This document shows, piece after piece, positions 11,501 through 24,361 of a DNA stretch of 64,000 bases (its first letter is position 1; every line of letters begins with the position of its first letter). The stretch comes from Phoronis australis. Lineage: Eukaryota > Phoronida > Phoronidae. The notes below the pieces were generated by a model. It ran no database searches, was not told where the DNA came from, and was given only the letters and a program-made list of their open reading frames with translations. The position numbers and the translations under genes are program-made. Location of the stretch: positions 437,817 through 501,816 of the forward strand of contig NMRA01000272.1 of the NCBI GenBank assembly GCA_002633005.1. Direction: 5' to 3'.

Positions 11501-14500
11501 TTCCTGGCCTGCCTGAGCATTTCCTCAAGTGCGGGAAGTAATGTAGGGAATATGTAGTACTCTAAGTATGTGCGAGGTGCACCTGAAGTAGAGAAAGTAT
11601 GACATGACAGGTACAGTGCCTGATGAGAATTGAACACACTAAAAATTTCTAAAAGACAGATGCCACAAGTAGGCACTACATGCTACCCAAGAACATTCAA
11701 TCCAGTTTCAGACAATGCTCTTATTTTTATGACATGGCCATCAATTTACTGAAAACTCATAAAACATCTCATTTTTATATTGGTTTAACACAGTTAACAA
11801 TAGCACTTAAAACTGAAGCCATGTTTTTCTTGGGTTTTCTTAATAACCTGTGCTCAGAAATTTCAAGCTATTATTTCATAGCGGATATCAACTGCCGTTG
11901 TTCCATCAAACCAGTTACTGTTATAAAATTGGTCTCCTTACTAAGACGAGATGCGATATCTAGGTGCACGAAATGACCCGTACTTGACAAGCCAACTTGG
12001 GAAGTCAGTGATCTCAAGAAACAGCAAATTAGCAGTTCCTTTGAAGTCCTGACCAAGGGCGGATCCAAGGTTTTGAGTTAAGGGAGGCCAGGGCACAGGA
12101 ATAACCAGAATTTTGCCACGTGTGAACCCGGCCTAAAATGTAGGGATGCAGGATCTCGAATTTTCGGGTTTGTGGACCTTATTACTAAAAAACAGGTTTT
12201 TTTCAATGCCTATGCATTTGCATTCCGCCCCCCCAACCCCCCCCTAGGTGCGCATATGCTAGTCACCAATTAGCACCCCCAAATGCCAAATGGTATCTGG
12301 GAGAATTTTAGGGGGGGCATTGCCCCCCCTAAATCCGCCACTGCTCATATCATGACCAATTTGACTAAGGAACAATTTGAGACCAATTTCCAAACCAGGG
12401 GTTTAAATCAAAACTGGAATTTTGTCATAGAAGATGGGTTTATGATCGCTTTAAGGGACATTTCCTGATTAGTTACAACAAGGTCACAAAAAAGAAATTA
12501 CTGTCATGAATTGGTATTCAAAATTGTCCTTATCAAAAGAACAATTGGTTTCCAGAGTGTATCATCAAGAAGAATTGAACGGGCACCTGCGACTGATACC
12601 ACGGAGACCAAAGTTGGAAAGACTGGCCAAACTGGAAATTAAAGGCACTTTAAGTTGAAACTTGCCCCTTGGTACTCTGGCTATAGAGTACAAAGGCACA
12701 CACCAAGAGTATAGAGAATTGAAAAGAAATGCTAACATCAATGTTTGATTGAAGTGCTTTGCTCACATGTTTTTTTGTTTGGTGCTGGAGGCGGTGGCGG
12801 CGCTGGCGATGGTGGAGGCTGCTGTACAAACGCTTGACCAAGACAGGCAGGATGAGAAATAGAAGGATCAAAGTCAGCTGTCACATCAGCATCAACTGTA
12901 AAGATAGCTGCATGCATCGGTCCGTATAGGACGGGTGTGAATTTACTGGCATCATAGTCATGCAGTTCTGTGTGAATGGAAACGACATCATCATCTGGAT
13001 ATGGTGGTCTCCGTTTGGAAAACTCTGAAAATGAAAATCAAAAGGTCACTGAGAGTGAGCTTCCTAGAGCTAAAAGTAATATTCAAACTGAAAGATTTTC
13101 CAATAAGATTCATTTCTGAACAGAACTAAAAGCACAGCTAGTCCCCAATGGTTACTCGGAATATTGCGACAGTAACATTAACACAAGGACACATACTAAA
13201 ATTTGTGATATCCAACTGTGCCTCAATACAGCATTAAAGACAAGAAATATCTCAGTGACTACACACAGCTACAAACAACAATCTTTAACTGGTCCATGTA
13301 TGGTACTAGTATAACACATAGATAAGTCGAGTGTCGTGGAGGAAAAGATTGTAGTCAAGAGTCCCCACAGCTTTTGTTGTCACATTAAAGTGGCATGACA
13401 TAAATCTGCCAAAAACAACTTTTTGTCAAATTGCAGATTTCATGGCTTTAAAGGAACTGACACTTCATTATTGTATGAGACCAGGCTCTACAAAATGGCT
13501 TATGGCAGGGTGTAATTGCCAATGCACCGAGCAAAAGTGGTCTGAAGGCCATATGCAAACCCGCTTCTCACCTGAGTTAAGAAAAACTTGAGACCAATGG
13601 TATAGTGCTAAGTGGTCAAAATCAAAAGTTCGCTTCTTGGGCAGAATGGGGGTTTGAGCTGCTCTAATTAAGGGTGCACGATGCAGGAGCTAGAAACTGG
13701 AGACGAGAAGGGTTGATGGAGTCATGCCATTAACAGGTCATATTGCTTGCCGTCGATTAAAATTGATGCTGCAACACCTTGATGTGTGCCTCAGAGTATT
13801 TTTGGTGATGCTATGCACTAAGACAGTACCACCGCCTCAAATGGCCCCAATAGAGACGGGTGTTATGCCTCCATACGCCAAAAGCTTTTCGATGAATTGA
13901 GCCTCACACTGATTAAACCCAATACATGGTACTTGTTTGCAGGTAAAGAGACACCTCAGGAGACCGTTGATATCTTTAATTTCTTCTAATTCAAACAAAT
14001 ACTCCAGTTATCAAACTTTTTCAAACACTATTTTTTGAGCTGGGAAGAGTTGACATCAACGGCCTCCTGAGGTGTCCTGCTGTGCACAAAAGGTACTAAC
14101 AGCAACATATCGTCAGAGGTCCTAAAGTCGTGAGTGCCCTAAAGTCGTGAACGATCTTATTTCCTCTTCTGCGCGGTCCTGCGACACCTGGCGTTGAAGT
14201 TTCCAGCGTTCGTCTGCTTACGAACGTCAAACGAGTACCCGGACGTGTTCGTATTCACAGTATGATAACAAACAGTGAGTGAGTGGCTTCTTTTTTCAAA
14301 TGTATCTTAAAAACAGCACATTTCACTAATTCACTTTTTTGGGCATTTTTGGGATATATTTTCGAAAATATTTATCGTTCAGATTTACTCAAACACGCGC
14401 TCCAGGGGTAGCTTGAACAATGTATCAAAATGTCCCAGGGTCGATCAAGTTTTGTAAGGCCAAAACAATAAAATACACAGCGATAATTGATGCTGGGTTC

Positions 14501-15475
14501 TTAGCGTTTTACGTGAACAACCTCATTGAAAACGTCTGTGCACATCAATTAAAGTTGGGTGCAAAACTTATAACAATTTATTTCAATTGAAACTGAATTA
14601 ATAAACAATGCAATGCATTTTTATGTCATCTAGAGTAACTGTAAGCACTGTAGTTGACTTGTGTGGTCACACTTCGTGCATTTCCGTCTAAACGAAACGT
14701 TCACGATTTTAGGGCCTCATTCAAAATGGCCGGCGATATCAGCGACAGTTTTAAAACTCTGCTTACGGATACAAATAAGGATTAAGATTGTCAAAACACG
14801 TATATTTGTGAAGGCTGATACATGTCCATGACATCACATGAGCAGTTGCAAACGGGCACTAGGTAGTATGACAATCAACTGCTTATTATGCTTATATTCA
14901 CAACTTTAGGTCACCGGTGTATATATGGCTTATGGTTGAATCAATGTGAGGCATAATTCACCGCAATGCCTCCAGCCTACAGAGAGCCTATGTGATGTCC
15001 ACCGTTTGTACTGTGACCAGTTGAGACACCGGTAGTGTCTAAAATCTACACTCAGCAATTAGTTCCTGCCGTGAGCTATACTGGGTTCCAAACCCGGACG
15101 AAATAGCTCGTTGCGAACTTGCAAATGAATAGCAACATGTCCGTGTAACCAGTCTCCTACGTTTGACTATTTTCGCTTGAGATTTATATTGTCATCCATG
15201 CCGAGAAAAGGCAGAACAGACGTGGGCATGTCTACCACTATACCCAGTAGATATACGCACGCAGGCCCAACACTCAACAGCGAGCAACACTGACTTCCAC
15301 TTTGACAACGATCAAAGGCAAAATAAATTTTGAGGCTCACTTATACGGAATTCTATTAAGCAACAGAAAGACAACCACAAGTCTTGAGTAGAGAATCAAG
15401 TTCACCAGCTTATCAATTACCTTTGCAAATTTCTTCCCAAATATTTGGCTCTGGTACCCTTGTGATCACAGACAT
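8339..15475 (-). CDS. IQCK: IQ motif-containing protein K orthologue (complete, 7 coding exons)
   Basis: Coding exons in transcript order on the minus strand: 15475-15421, 13024-12767, 11582-11485, 10643-10591, 9969-9892, 9087-9003 and 8557-8339 (stop included). All introns are GT-AG, phases agree throughout and the total is 846 nt, giving 281 aa, close to the roughly 287 aa of vertebrate IQCK. The protein starts MSVITRVPEPNIWEEICK. It has a proline-rich linker (about residues 86-100), the conserved YIFPTLLPALEEMLRQA block (112-128), KRTKFNALDFLTEYLY (139-154), IPFVQEWLKDHPRPPLPLSL (171-190) and one IQ motif, IQSHWRGYCVRR (201-212), followed by EIQELRQWQKEW and an acidic tail. IQ motifs bind calmodulin or EF-hand light chains. 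IQCK itself is little characterised. I recognised the family from remembered conserved blocks. Introns carry MITEs (12055-12346, 14107-14925). Confidence 0.9.
9003..9087 (-). CDS. IQCK: IQCK exon 6 (IQ motif core)
   Basis: 85 nt between acceptor TTTCCAG and donor GTAAGT. Joined in phase 2 to the previous exon it reads HPRPPLPLSLLWTEEEA, then VIQSHWRGYC. The IQ motif is split by the next intron. Confidence 0.9.
9892..9969 (-). CDS. IQCK: IQCK exon 5
   Basis: 78 nt, acceptor CTTCAG, donor GTGAGT, phases 2 and 2. It encodes KNPFQRDRENLELLDIPFV followed by QEWLKD, matching the conserved segment before the HPRPP box. Confidence 0.85.
10591..10643 (-). CDS. IQCK: IQCK exon 4
   Basis: A 53-nt micro-exon encoding RKRTKFNALDFLTEYLY. 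It enters in phase 0, leaves in phase 2 and uses donor GTAAGT. Of two possible AG acceptors, only the one giving this start keeps the frame with the previous exon. Confidence 0.85.
11485..11582 (-). CDS. IQCK: IQCK exon 3
   Basis: 98 nt, acceptor CTTCAG, donor GTATAT. Encodes APRTYLEYYIFPTLLPALEE then MLRQARKERCFE, the most conserved IQCK block. It enters in phase 1 and leaves in phase 0. Confidence 0.9.
12055..12346. mobile_element. hAT-like MITE in IQCK intron 2
   Basis: About 290 bp. The ends are inverted copies of a CAGTGGCGGATCCAGG-type terminus (left CAAGGGCGGATCCAAGG, right reverse complement CAGTGGCGGATTTAGGG), typical of short hAT derivatives. No clear 8-bp target duplication is visible. 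A perfect G/C-run palindrome lies at about 12308-12332, just inside the right end. Confidence 0.55.
12767..13024 (-). CDS. IQCK: IQCK exon 2 (N-terminal region, proline-rich linker)
   Basis: 258 nt, acceptor TTTTCAG, donor GTGAGC, phases 1 and 1. Encodes FSKRRPPYPDDDVVSIHTEL onwards to a run of prolines ending PAPNKKT. The polyproline linker may be lineage-specific (inference). Confidence 0.85.
14107..14925. mobile_element. MITE family A, copy 1 (IQCK intron 1)
   Basis: This stretch of about 820 bp recurs at 29400-30239. The motif CTAAAGTCGTGA occurs at 14122-14133 and 14139-14150 and, inverted, at 14701-14712 and 14898-14909. The four sites therefore form mirrored pairs at the two ends. No transposase frame is seen, so it is non-autonomous. 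The superfamily is not assigned. Confidence 0.8.
15421..15475 (-). CDS. IQCK: IQCK first coding exon
   Basis: 55 nt encoding MSVITRVPEPNIWEEICK, with donor GTAATT in phase 1. The NIWEEICKEF stretch across the junction resembles the vertebrate N-terminal LWEQICKEY, which supports this start. Confidence 0.8.
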
Positions 15476-18400
15476 TTTACTTTTAGACTATTCACGCACC
15501 ATTCTGACGCTCACTGCATTCACGATTATAAACGAAACCTTAATAAAAGTATATTATCTAAGATCATGATATAGTATACAACATTGATATGGTTTAAAAT
15601 AATTAGTTAACACCAAAACAAGATCATAATGTCGTCTTTGTCAACAAAGATCGAGCTGAAAGTAAAGCAAAACTTTGCGTATGAATTTAAGGTTGCTAGG
15701 TTGCGACCATGATAGTTCTGTTCATGACCACGAGACGGTGCTGAAGGCAAATCTAAGAGAACAGAGTGAAGATGGTAAGATACGAACTATTTGAGCAAAC
15801 TTGGCAAAAAGAAACTCTGACTTCCCGAGATCGTATAAAGTATTTCAAAAGTCCAAAAATGTCTCGATTTTGGCATGTAATCTCAATGATTTGTTCATCG
15901 ATATTCATGAAATTCCATTTCACACTTTTTCGCGCACCTGATATCAATAGGCCATTTGCGGCAAGGTGCCTCAGTGTCAGCGCCTAGCGCCAAAAGCCCG
16001 GTTGCCCGACGCCAAAGCACGGCCATCAGACCAGCTGGATAAGCTTGTTCGTTTCTACCGAAACGAATGTTAGCCCACAGTTTTATGACGGGCCAGTCAA
16101 TGCAACTATTGCCGCAGTCATCAGATAATGCACAAAGTACAGCCCGTAGGCCGGGCCTCATGCCTGCATCGGTCTCCATGAGGTGCCGGCCTGCGTTCGT
16201 GTAGCCGGGAGCCAAGAAACTTCAAAAATGAAACAACCAGTTTTGTTTAATTTCATGGGAAACCGAGTGAATGAAGGAGAAATCCAGAAAAGCATTTCGA
16301 GATGACCCGAAGAAACTGACGGCGTTCGGAAGACGACCCACTTCTTTTGACACTGGCTGTTTTTTAGTACACCTCAATGGATTTTTACAATATTTCACAT
16401 TCTTAAGGGAACTAGCACATTGAAGTAACCTTGTACCAATTACATGAGTTGAAAACACGGCTATTCATGAGAAGTAAAAAGACGTAACGCCGATATCATA
16501 CTGAGATATGCAGCAAGTTTTATCGATCGCCGGAATCCACATCTTCAAAAAATTGTTTGCCGAAAACAACTTTTTTGAAGCAGTGGCTTCATATCTACTT
16601 CCAAACTTTGTGCACTGACAGCTGAGGGAGATACACCCATAATAGGTGTATACACGAGATCTGACGTTGAGATGGGCAACTTCTTTACGACCAGTTATTC
16701 TACGGAAAGGTGCCTTTTCCCATAAATTTCAATCTGAAAGGATTCACATTTAAATTAGTGCAAAAATTTTATTTTGCAAAAGAATGTTACAGGAGGGTCT
16801 CATTTTTAATTGTAGTCGGTAGAATTCGTAAGGGTGCTTATTCATATCGGATTCTTATTTTCATTAACATAATAGTTATTACCAAGAACATATACAAACC
16901 TTCAACAGGTCAAGAAACGCGTCCTCGGCATCCTCCGTGTTTATTTCGGATTTTTGGTTTGTCTGAAGCCAATAATTTTCACTTGTATACGATGTTTAAA
17001 GCCCAACACAAAACTTTAATTGATTAAATCTAACCATAATTGCATAACAAAAGTCGGATCAAAACGAAAGAACATTTGATCATCAAAAACTTGACCTTGT
17101 TTAAAACCCACAAAACATTATGTTATGGGAAAAGACCCAATACCGAAACTTGAAGGCGACGCTTTCACAGACGCTCCCAACAAACAGGGCAATTTAATCG
17201 CCTTCACTAGGCTCAGAAAGGCGGGACCCCTTCTTACCGACAATGTGAAAGGACGTATATCTTAATTTTCCATCGCCTCACCCCGTCAAGTTGAGGAATA
17301 GGGCTACCCCACGGAATGCAAGCACAACATTATAATGCCCCAAAGTGTCACTGCTCAGTGGTCTATATTCTCTTAATTGCTGGTAGCTACATGTAATATG
17401 GTGCAAACAATTGAAACATTTACTGTAACTTAAAGCTTTGCATTATTTGAAAAAGTTCCGAATTGTCATATCTGTTCAATAATTCTAAATCGTACATAAT
17501 GGTGTTACAGTTCCATAATAAATCGGGTCAAAATACAATTTAAATGACGATAGTCTAAACTGAGGACGAAAGTACAACTTTACTCCACGGGGTCTTCAAC
17601 TTCACTGACTGCGACGACAACAGCTTCGAGACTGACTCCACTCACGCAGTCGTCAGTCTTTGGAAACGCCTTTGGTTTGGTATGAACACACACGAATTGT
17701 TCTAGGTATTGTGATCCACAGCTTCGGCCACTGCTCACTTCCGGAATCTTCCGGAATCACCCGGATGCGTTATTTACTATTCGCAGCTGCTGTTCTAAAG
17801 TGTTCTCACCGCGAGACTGAAAACCAAAGACTTGACCAAAACAACTGTCATATCTAAAAAAATCACACGAGCCTAGCTAAGTTGATTTTCAGGAAAACTA
17901 AATAGTAAAATAGAAATAAAACGAAATTATTCGACAGCCTATTCCACGACAACTTCTTCAACAGCGGGTAACAACCTCATATAAAAGCACGTGCAAAGTG
18001 GGCTATCCTGTGCATCGTTTTTGTATTTTTTTTTAAATTTACTGAATTGACTAATTTCATAGTCTAGAACAATTTGCTTACTGAGTAGTGGCACAACTTA
18101 GTTACTTATTACATTTCCAAATTTGGAAGTAGTGAAGCAGTTACCAAAGCAACGATTTTGAACGACTATCGTCATAACAATCCTAAAAACACATGTTTGA
18201 AAGCTATATGCTTACTTGGACACATGGACTCACTTCACCATCTTCTTTCTACTACAAAACTCCAGGAGGACCTGCCTTGCAACCAATCAAATGTTTAAAT
18301 TCCAGGTCATGTCCAAATCTTTATCCAATCTGATCTGCCTTTGCTTATTCAACTTTTAGTTAAACCCTTTAGATTAATTTAATTTTTATTGTTAAACCCC

Positions 18401-18705
18401 GTGCATGTGTTGTGTGTTTCCATTGTGCATTTGAATTTAACGGGTAGAAACGCATTTACACTGATAATTATTATTTTGAAGGGATTTATAGGTTTTACTG
18501 CCCGAAAATGTATTTTGGGATTACCCTACTGTTTAATGGGATTTTTTTAAAGTTATTAGCTATAATACAACAAAATCCATTGTGTTTTTGTGATTTTATT
18601 TCAAATTGTCACGCAGTTGTCTCTCTGTTGTCTGCCAGACATTCGCTGAAATCAAGACCGGTGACCATACCAGCAAAATACGCTTAAAGTTCTCTTTCAT
18701 TTATC

Positions 18706-18785
18706 GAGTAGGATTTTGCTTCGCCAAAAGAGCTTTAGACTGCGACCGCGACAGCTGTAGGTTCAATTCCGTGCAGAGGCTTATT
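18706..18785 (+). other. tRNA-like sequence, probably SINE or tRNA relic
   Basis: 18760-18770 reads GGTTCAATTCC, a perfect RNA polymerase III B-box. It is preceded by an anticodon-arm-like ACTGCGACCGC stretch. The A-box side and acceptor stem do not fold into a proper tRNA, so this is more likely a tRNA-derived SINE head or a degenerate tRNA. Confidence 0.3.
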
Positions 18786-21680
18786 TCAGAAAATCACGTT
18801 TCTCGCCGATGATATTCCTTCAGTTATATACAGTCGCACCCGGTGTCTCGTTTTTATTTGGCGTTAGCAATCTGGAACTGCTAAATGATCTCAAATTTGC
18901 GTATACTAAAATTTCGTTATTAAAACTACATCGTTCTTCTTGTTTTATTTTTATTTGTTTCCTATAAATTTTGTTTTGTACCTCAATATAATAAAAATAT
19001 TCATTTAATATTCAATCTTAAAAGTGCACTACGAGTTGTCACTTTATTTCACATCTATCACAATACAAAGTGCGGAATCTTAGAGTTTACCACTTGAAAC
19101 AAATTTTATTACAACAAACAAGCCTATGGTTATTGTCTGACTGGGTTAACAGTGGAAGGTATGTGATTTACTAGTTATCGGCCCCTCAGTGGTATCACTA
19201 CACTTCTACATGTATCTTATCTGTAAATCTGAATCCTTTCAGCATTACTTGTTCATATACAAAAATGGGTCAATAACACCGAGGCTTTACAGGAAAAATA
19301 GTTTTTGCGTCTTCAAGTTGTTCGGTTGCTCATAACGAAACATGTTGACAACACAAGCGGTAGTAGTCGCGGTTGCGGACGCTTTCGGTGAATAATTGGT
19401 TCAAATGCCATTCACCAGTGGCAAATGAATCTGGCCACGGACTTAACAAACTATGCCCGGAAGAGCCTAATGACTACATACATAAGAAGCTTCTCATGAA
19501 TTTCGTAACAGGAGTTTTGTGCAGTGGGTACGACCTTTGTGCCCTACGCACTTCCTATGCATCTCAGGCATAGGACCGCCCACATTTTTAACGTGACGTT
19601 TAAATTAATTTGTGCCTTTTTATTCAGCTAAAGGTTCAATCTTCCCAAAATTTGTAAAGTTGCCAGAAAACACACTATAATCAACCAATCGTTGAACGCG
19701 TTGTAAGACGAGCTTGTGTGACTGGACAAGGAGGTTTTCGCCGAGGAGGAAACATATAGTTCTCCACCCGAAAGGAAGGGTACTTACGTGGAAGAGTTAT
19801 GCAGAACATGTCGTAAACTAGAAAGATGACTTTTTCTCGACTAGTTCCACTGCGAAATGCAGCCTTTCCGACAACATTATCTACAAAATGTACACTTTGG
19901 AGTTTCAAACTCTACTAATGGGTTCTTTTATCAACTACAAAGCTACAGATTTAAGACAGTTCGATATCATCCATATTCTAAAACCTTTGCTGCTAATGAT
20001 GTTTCCCTTCTGACAACGTGATTGTACAAAAATCTGTACGGGAGGGTAATCTACAAGGAAGTTAAAGACTTCTTTAAAGGTTCTGTTTCTGGAACAAAGT
20101 ACCACGAAAGGGTTAATTTTCGAGGAAGCTTCCTATAGTGGAGCTCTTCACTTCAAATGCACTCTCAAATGGAAAAACATCCTTAAAGTTGTATTTTCAA
20201 GCTCCTAACTATGCTAATGACGTATAACAGGGAACTAAAGGACAATGCTGTTTCAACATCATCTACGTTAAACAAAGTGCAGTCGTCTTCATTGAAAACT
20301 TCTAAATGTAAAAACAAAAATTTTGCAAATAGGTGAGCTTTACACAAATAACGTACCTTGTGGGCTCACATAGCCCGCATTATACATTGTTATTCCCCAA
20401 CACCACGTCACGATACGTACTGGACAGGGCTGAGTGCTTTACCGCGGATCATTTTCGACACAAAATTCGTTCTTAAAAACATTTGGCAATTTTCAACTTA
20501 CTTCATATTCACATCGTCGCTTTATGTTGTGTTTCTAAGTAATTTGACCATACAATCACAGAGATAAGAAATTGGTGTACGAGTTCCAGCTGGTAGTACA
20601 TTACCCCCGGGTTCTCCTGCATAGATTATATGAAAAAATGCCTGCAATCATAGCTGAAACAAAAAGTGTTTGTCTATCTCAGGTTTTAGCCAAAAGTTCT
20701 CAATTAAAAACCAGTTGTAGTACACAAAAATACATTTTACTTGCATTTCATTCGTCGCATGTGCTACAACAATGCAAGAAAACACGCTATAGCCTACATG
20801 TACTTGTAAAAGTGACTCCTTTGCGGATACCGAAGGATTCCTACAGTCCTACAGTTTTCGTCACTGTTACTGAGGGTTTTTGCCGTCCATGTGAACGCAT
20901 TGAAAACTTGTACATCAAGCTTATGAGAACTAAGTTAAACTTCACACACGGACAATGTTTAATAATCAGTGAGCATGAACAAATGTAGCAGACGAGAAGA
21001 AAATACTATGATACCGTAAATATTTACTGGACGTTTACACTGCAGGTGCGCTTTGGGTGATAGAGACAAACAATAATTAACTTTAGGCCAGCATACAGTG
21101 TTTTCCCACTGATAAACAAGAGCTTGGTTTCAAAAGTAGAGTGGAAAAGATTTAGTGTAGCAAATCCAAAACAAAACAATGATTACACGTAAATAGATAT
21201 TTTGCCACCTCATTTTTGTGCGGAAGTGAAAGCCCTGGGAGTTCGATATTTTTCAACTGCTGCGTTTACTTTATTCGAATTGGCAACTGTTAGTTTCCCG
21301 TGTTACTTTCATTTGAAGCCGTGCAGCCTACTATTTGGACTTCTAAAGTTGAGTCAAATTTCGCTTACTGGTGGGCTTGGACACCAGGAGGACGCAGCGA
21401 AGAAGAATCCATGGGACTTGTCTAGATCTCACCTCCAAACACGAACGCTTGTTCATACACAATTCTTATAGGGATCTTTTACAGTTAATGCCACTGTCAT
21501 GAGTATACAAAACATACATTTTGCCCTGACCCATCACACTTAACGTTTACAAGAAATGTTGAGATTTTTGAGGCGAAACTGACAACGATGGTGAAAACCA
21601 CGAGCGTGGATAGTAAAGTTTTCCGATGCATGAATTCGTTTGAACTGAGTTGCAACGTTAATCATAGCGAAAGTGTTTTT

Positions 21681-21788
21681 AAGCACTTAAAAACACGCCC
21701 GCCAAGAAATCATGGCGATGAAGCTGTTGGTTGTAAGCACTTAAAAACACGCCCGCCAAGAAATCATGGCGATGAAGCTGTTGGTTGT
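21681..21788. repeat. Exact 54-bp tandem duplication
   Basis: The units at 21681-21734 and 21735-21788 are identical. Because 54 is a multiple of three, the surrounding open frame is kept, but that frame shows no recognised domain. Confidence 0.95.
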
Positions 21789-24361
21789 TTATATCACACG
21801 TTAACCCCTTTTCAAAATATTATGATCAACTTATGTTCATTTGATGTAACTAAGCTGTCTAGTTGGATGATTAATTTGACGGACCAACAAGAACATGGAA
21901 AACATTTGTGACTTTTGACTTGACACGTGTTGGCATATTTTTGTCTTTAACATTCAGCCGAAAGTCTGTCTTATCTAAAATTTGACCCAAACGCGCGATA
22001 CAACAACATCAAGATGACGAAGGAACAGTCAAAATGTTTTCATGAATCACTATCAAGCGTTTTTGTAAATAAGATTGCAAAGTTATGTACGCAAAAGAAA
22101 GTCCGGTCAGGATCATTATGTAATTTCTACATGCACGATGGTCCTTGTACAATGATGTGAAAGATATTCAGGCGTTGCAAAATCACACGTTGCTAACTAC
22201 AACGTGGTCACAGGTAAGCTTTCTAACTGGTTACTGTACAACTTTTCAGGACTTCTCATTGACAGACGAAACTAGTAGAGGCTCAAAGATGACACTTGAA
22301 ACAAAAATATGGTTCAATAAAACAGACTGTCACCATTTTGATATTCTATAATTATTTCACTGATTATCGAAAATTCGTGTGTCATGTATCCCCAACTATT
22401 GTGGTGCCGATTTTTATCTTATTTTTGATGCGTATTTCACAATTAATAGAATTATTTATGATGCTGTTTATTGGACTTATGAAGGGGTGGAAACGACGAA
22501 CAGGCCAAGGCAGGCACTAATTCCAAGCTTCCGGCCCTCGTCCTGGATCAGCTGCTGAAACACCAAGCCCTGTTACACTCGTTGCTAAACTGACGGCCCC
22601 ACGCACCCCGAAAATACTCCATGGTAATCGGTTATTAAAACTCTGTACTCCGTAGGATCCTGACTGGAATGATTGAGTGGAGGTCAGTCTCCACCCCATC
22701 ATGGTGGAGTTTTGTCACCGGGTATAGATTATCTTCTTGGCGTGTTTGAAGTTAACGGGAGAGAGAGAACAATTTGTACCGCGGTTTGGCGTTTACTGTT
22801 CCGGGATTGGGGAATGGATCGTGACTGGGATGTATGGGGTCCGGGTCCTGAAGAATCGACCCCACTCCTGGATATGATCTTGACGCAGTTTTAAAATCAT
22901 TTTCGCTGCATAAAATGCTAAGTGAAGGCTTTGAAAAAAAAAACAACTCTTGAGTAAAAATCGTGCAGTTGAACTGAAACAATGTTTGAGTAATGAATCG
23001 TGTACTGAAGTATACAACTCTCAGTAGATCACGATCTCGGACAACGTGAGGAACAAAAATGAATAATGTCTCCTTTAGACGCTTTTCTGTCTAATATGTG
23101 TGCCATTCGTGAAACTGTGTTAGATAATTTTTAGCCACTATCTTGACATTTTTGTTAACATACACCGTAGAACTCTAGCCCGGGCAAGAGTTCTATGCTG
23201 ACATTCAACTACAGGGATCCAACATTGCGTCTGATCATTGGCATATCATTTTGATATTATGGACTTAAAATTCAGAAGCATCGATTTTCAGGTCTTTTAA
23301 AATATATGATTCCTGATACGATCAAGATTACGAAAACGTGTTTCGGCAGCATACTTCGGCATGTCATATAATGTTCCGTGACCAAAGTTGCCATGGTCCC
23401 AGTCTTAGTTTTGCCTTGCCTTTCGCCAGCTGCCCCGAATGATACCTTACACATTACTTTGTTCACCCCTATTTATTTTAAATTTTACTGTACGGTGCCT
23501 GACACTAACAGCGTGTAGCCGCGGGCCCCCACAATCAATCGTACTCCTGACAGGTGCCCTAGAGCCCAGCCCTGTCACGACCATTCATCAATGATCATTT
23601 GCCTGGACCATATACATATGTATACTAACACTGAGTCATGCGTTTATTCAGCCAGCTCACCCGAAAGATCGCCGATAGGTTTTATATACTGGGGTCAACA
23701 ATTCATTGAGCTCGGTAGTCCTTTTGTTGTCCATGGGCGAAAATACCTACTAAATATTTACAGTAATACAGCCTACGTGTAGTGCGGAGGGACTCGTTTT
23801 GACAAATTCCCACACGTTGGAAAATCCGGCTGTCACGAAAAGGGTATTGGAGGCCCAGGAGCTAAGTGTGCAAACAGTGTCAGCTTGGGACAGTGTCAAT
23901 ACAACTTAGGATATATAGTAGAGTGTGTGGTACGTTCACGTTTCGGACCACTGAGTTGACGCCATTAAACACACCTGTGCTTGTGACACAGTTGGGTGTC
24001 AACGCCATACAGCAGGTAAGTCTTCACACTGTATCAGTTCACCCACAAACTGAATAAAATTAATCATATCCCTTGGTTGGGAACCTGGGACAGTCACGTC
24101 ACTAATTAACCGATATAAGTTGCTTTCTCTGAATTGCTCATACAGAGCTGTACTGTGACCGCAAACTGCTGAGCGTGAAGCACTTTGACAGATCTCAGCA
24201 TTCTGATATAAGGTCATGCAACACAAGATTTTGGCCAAAGTTAGAGGACAGATAATAGAATAATAAACGCAATAAAGTACGCGGTAAAACAGAGATGGCG
24301 TAAACAAGACAGTTGCCTCATTTGTTATGCATTTTGACAATATGCTAAAGGTTATATAGTA

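Noticed and set aside
18706-18785. Functional tRNA gene
   Set aside because: The B-box is present, but the D-arm and acceptor stem do not pair. Kept only as a tRNA-like relic.
20572-20988. 138-codon plus-strand open frame
   Set aside because: No domain, no signal peptide, and no splice or repeat support. Its length is possible by chance in 64 kb.
23783-23954. Cysteine-containing plus-strand frame (KSGCHEKGIGGPGAKC)
   Set aside because: A stop sits directly upstream, there is no signal peptide or exon partner, and cysteine spacing fits no family I know.
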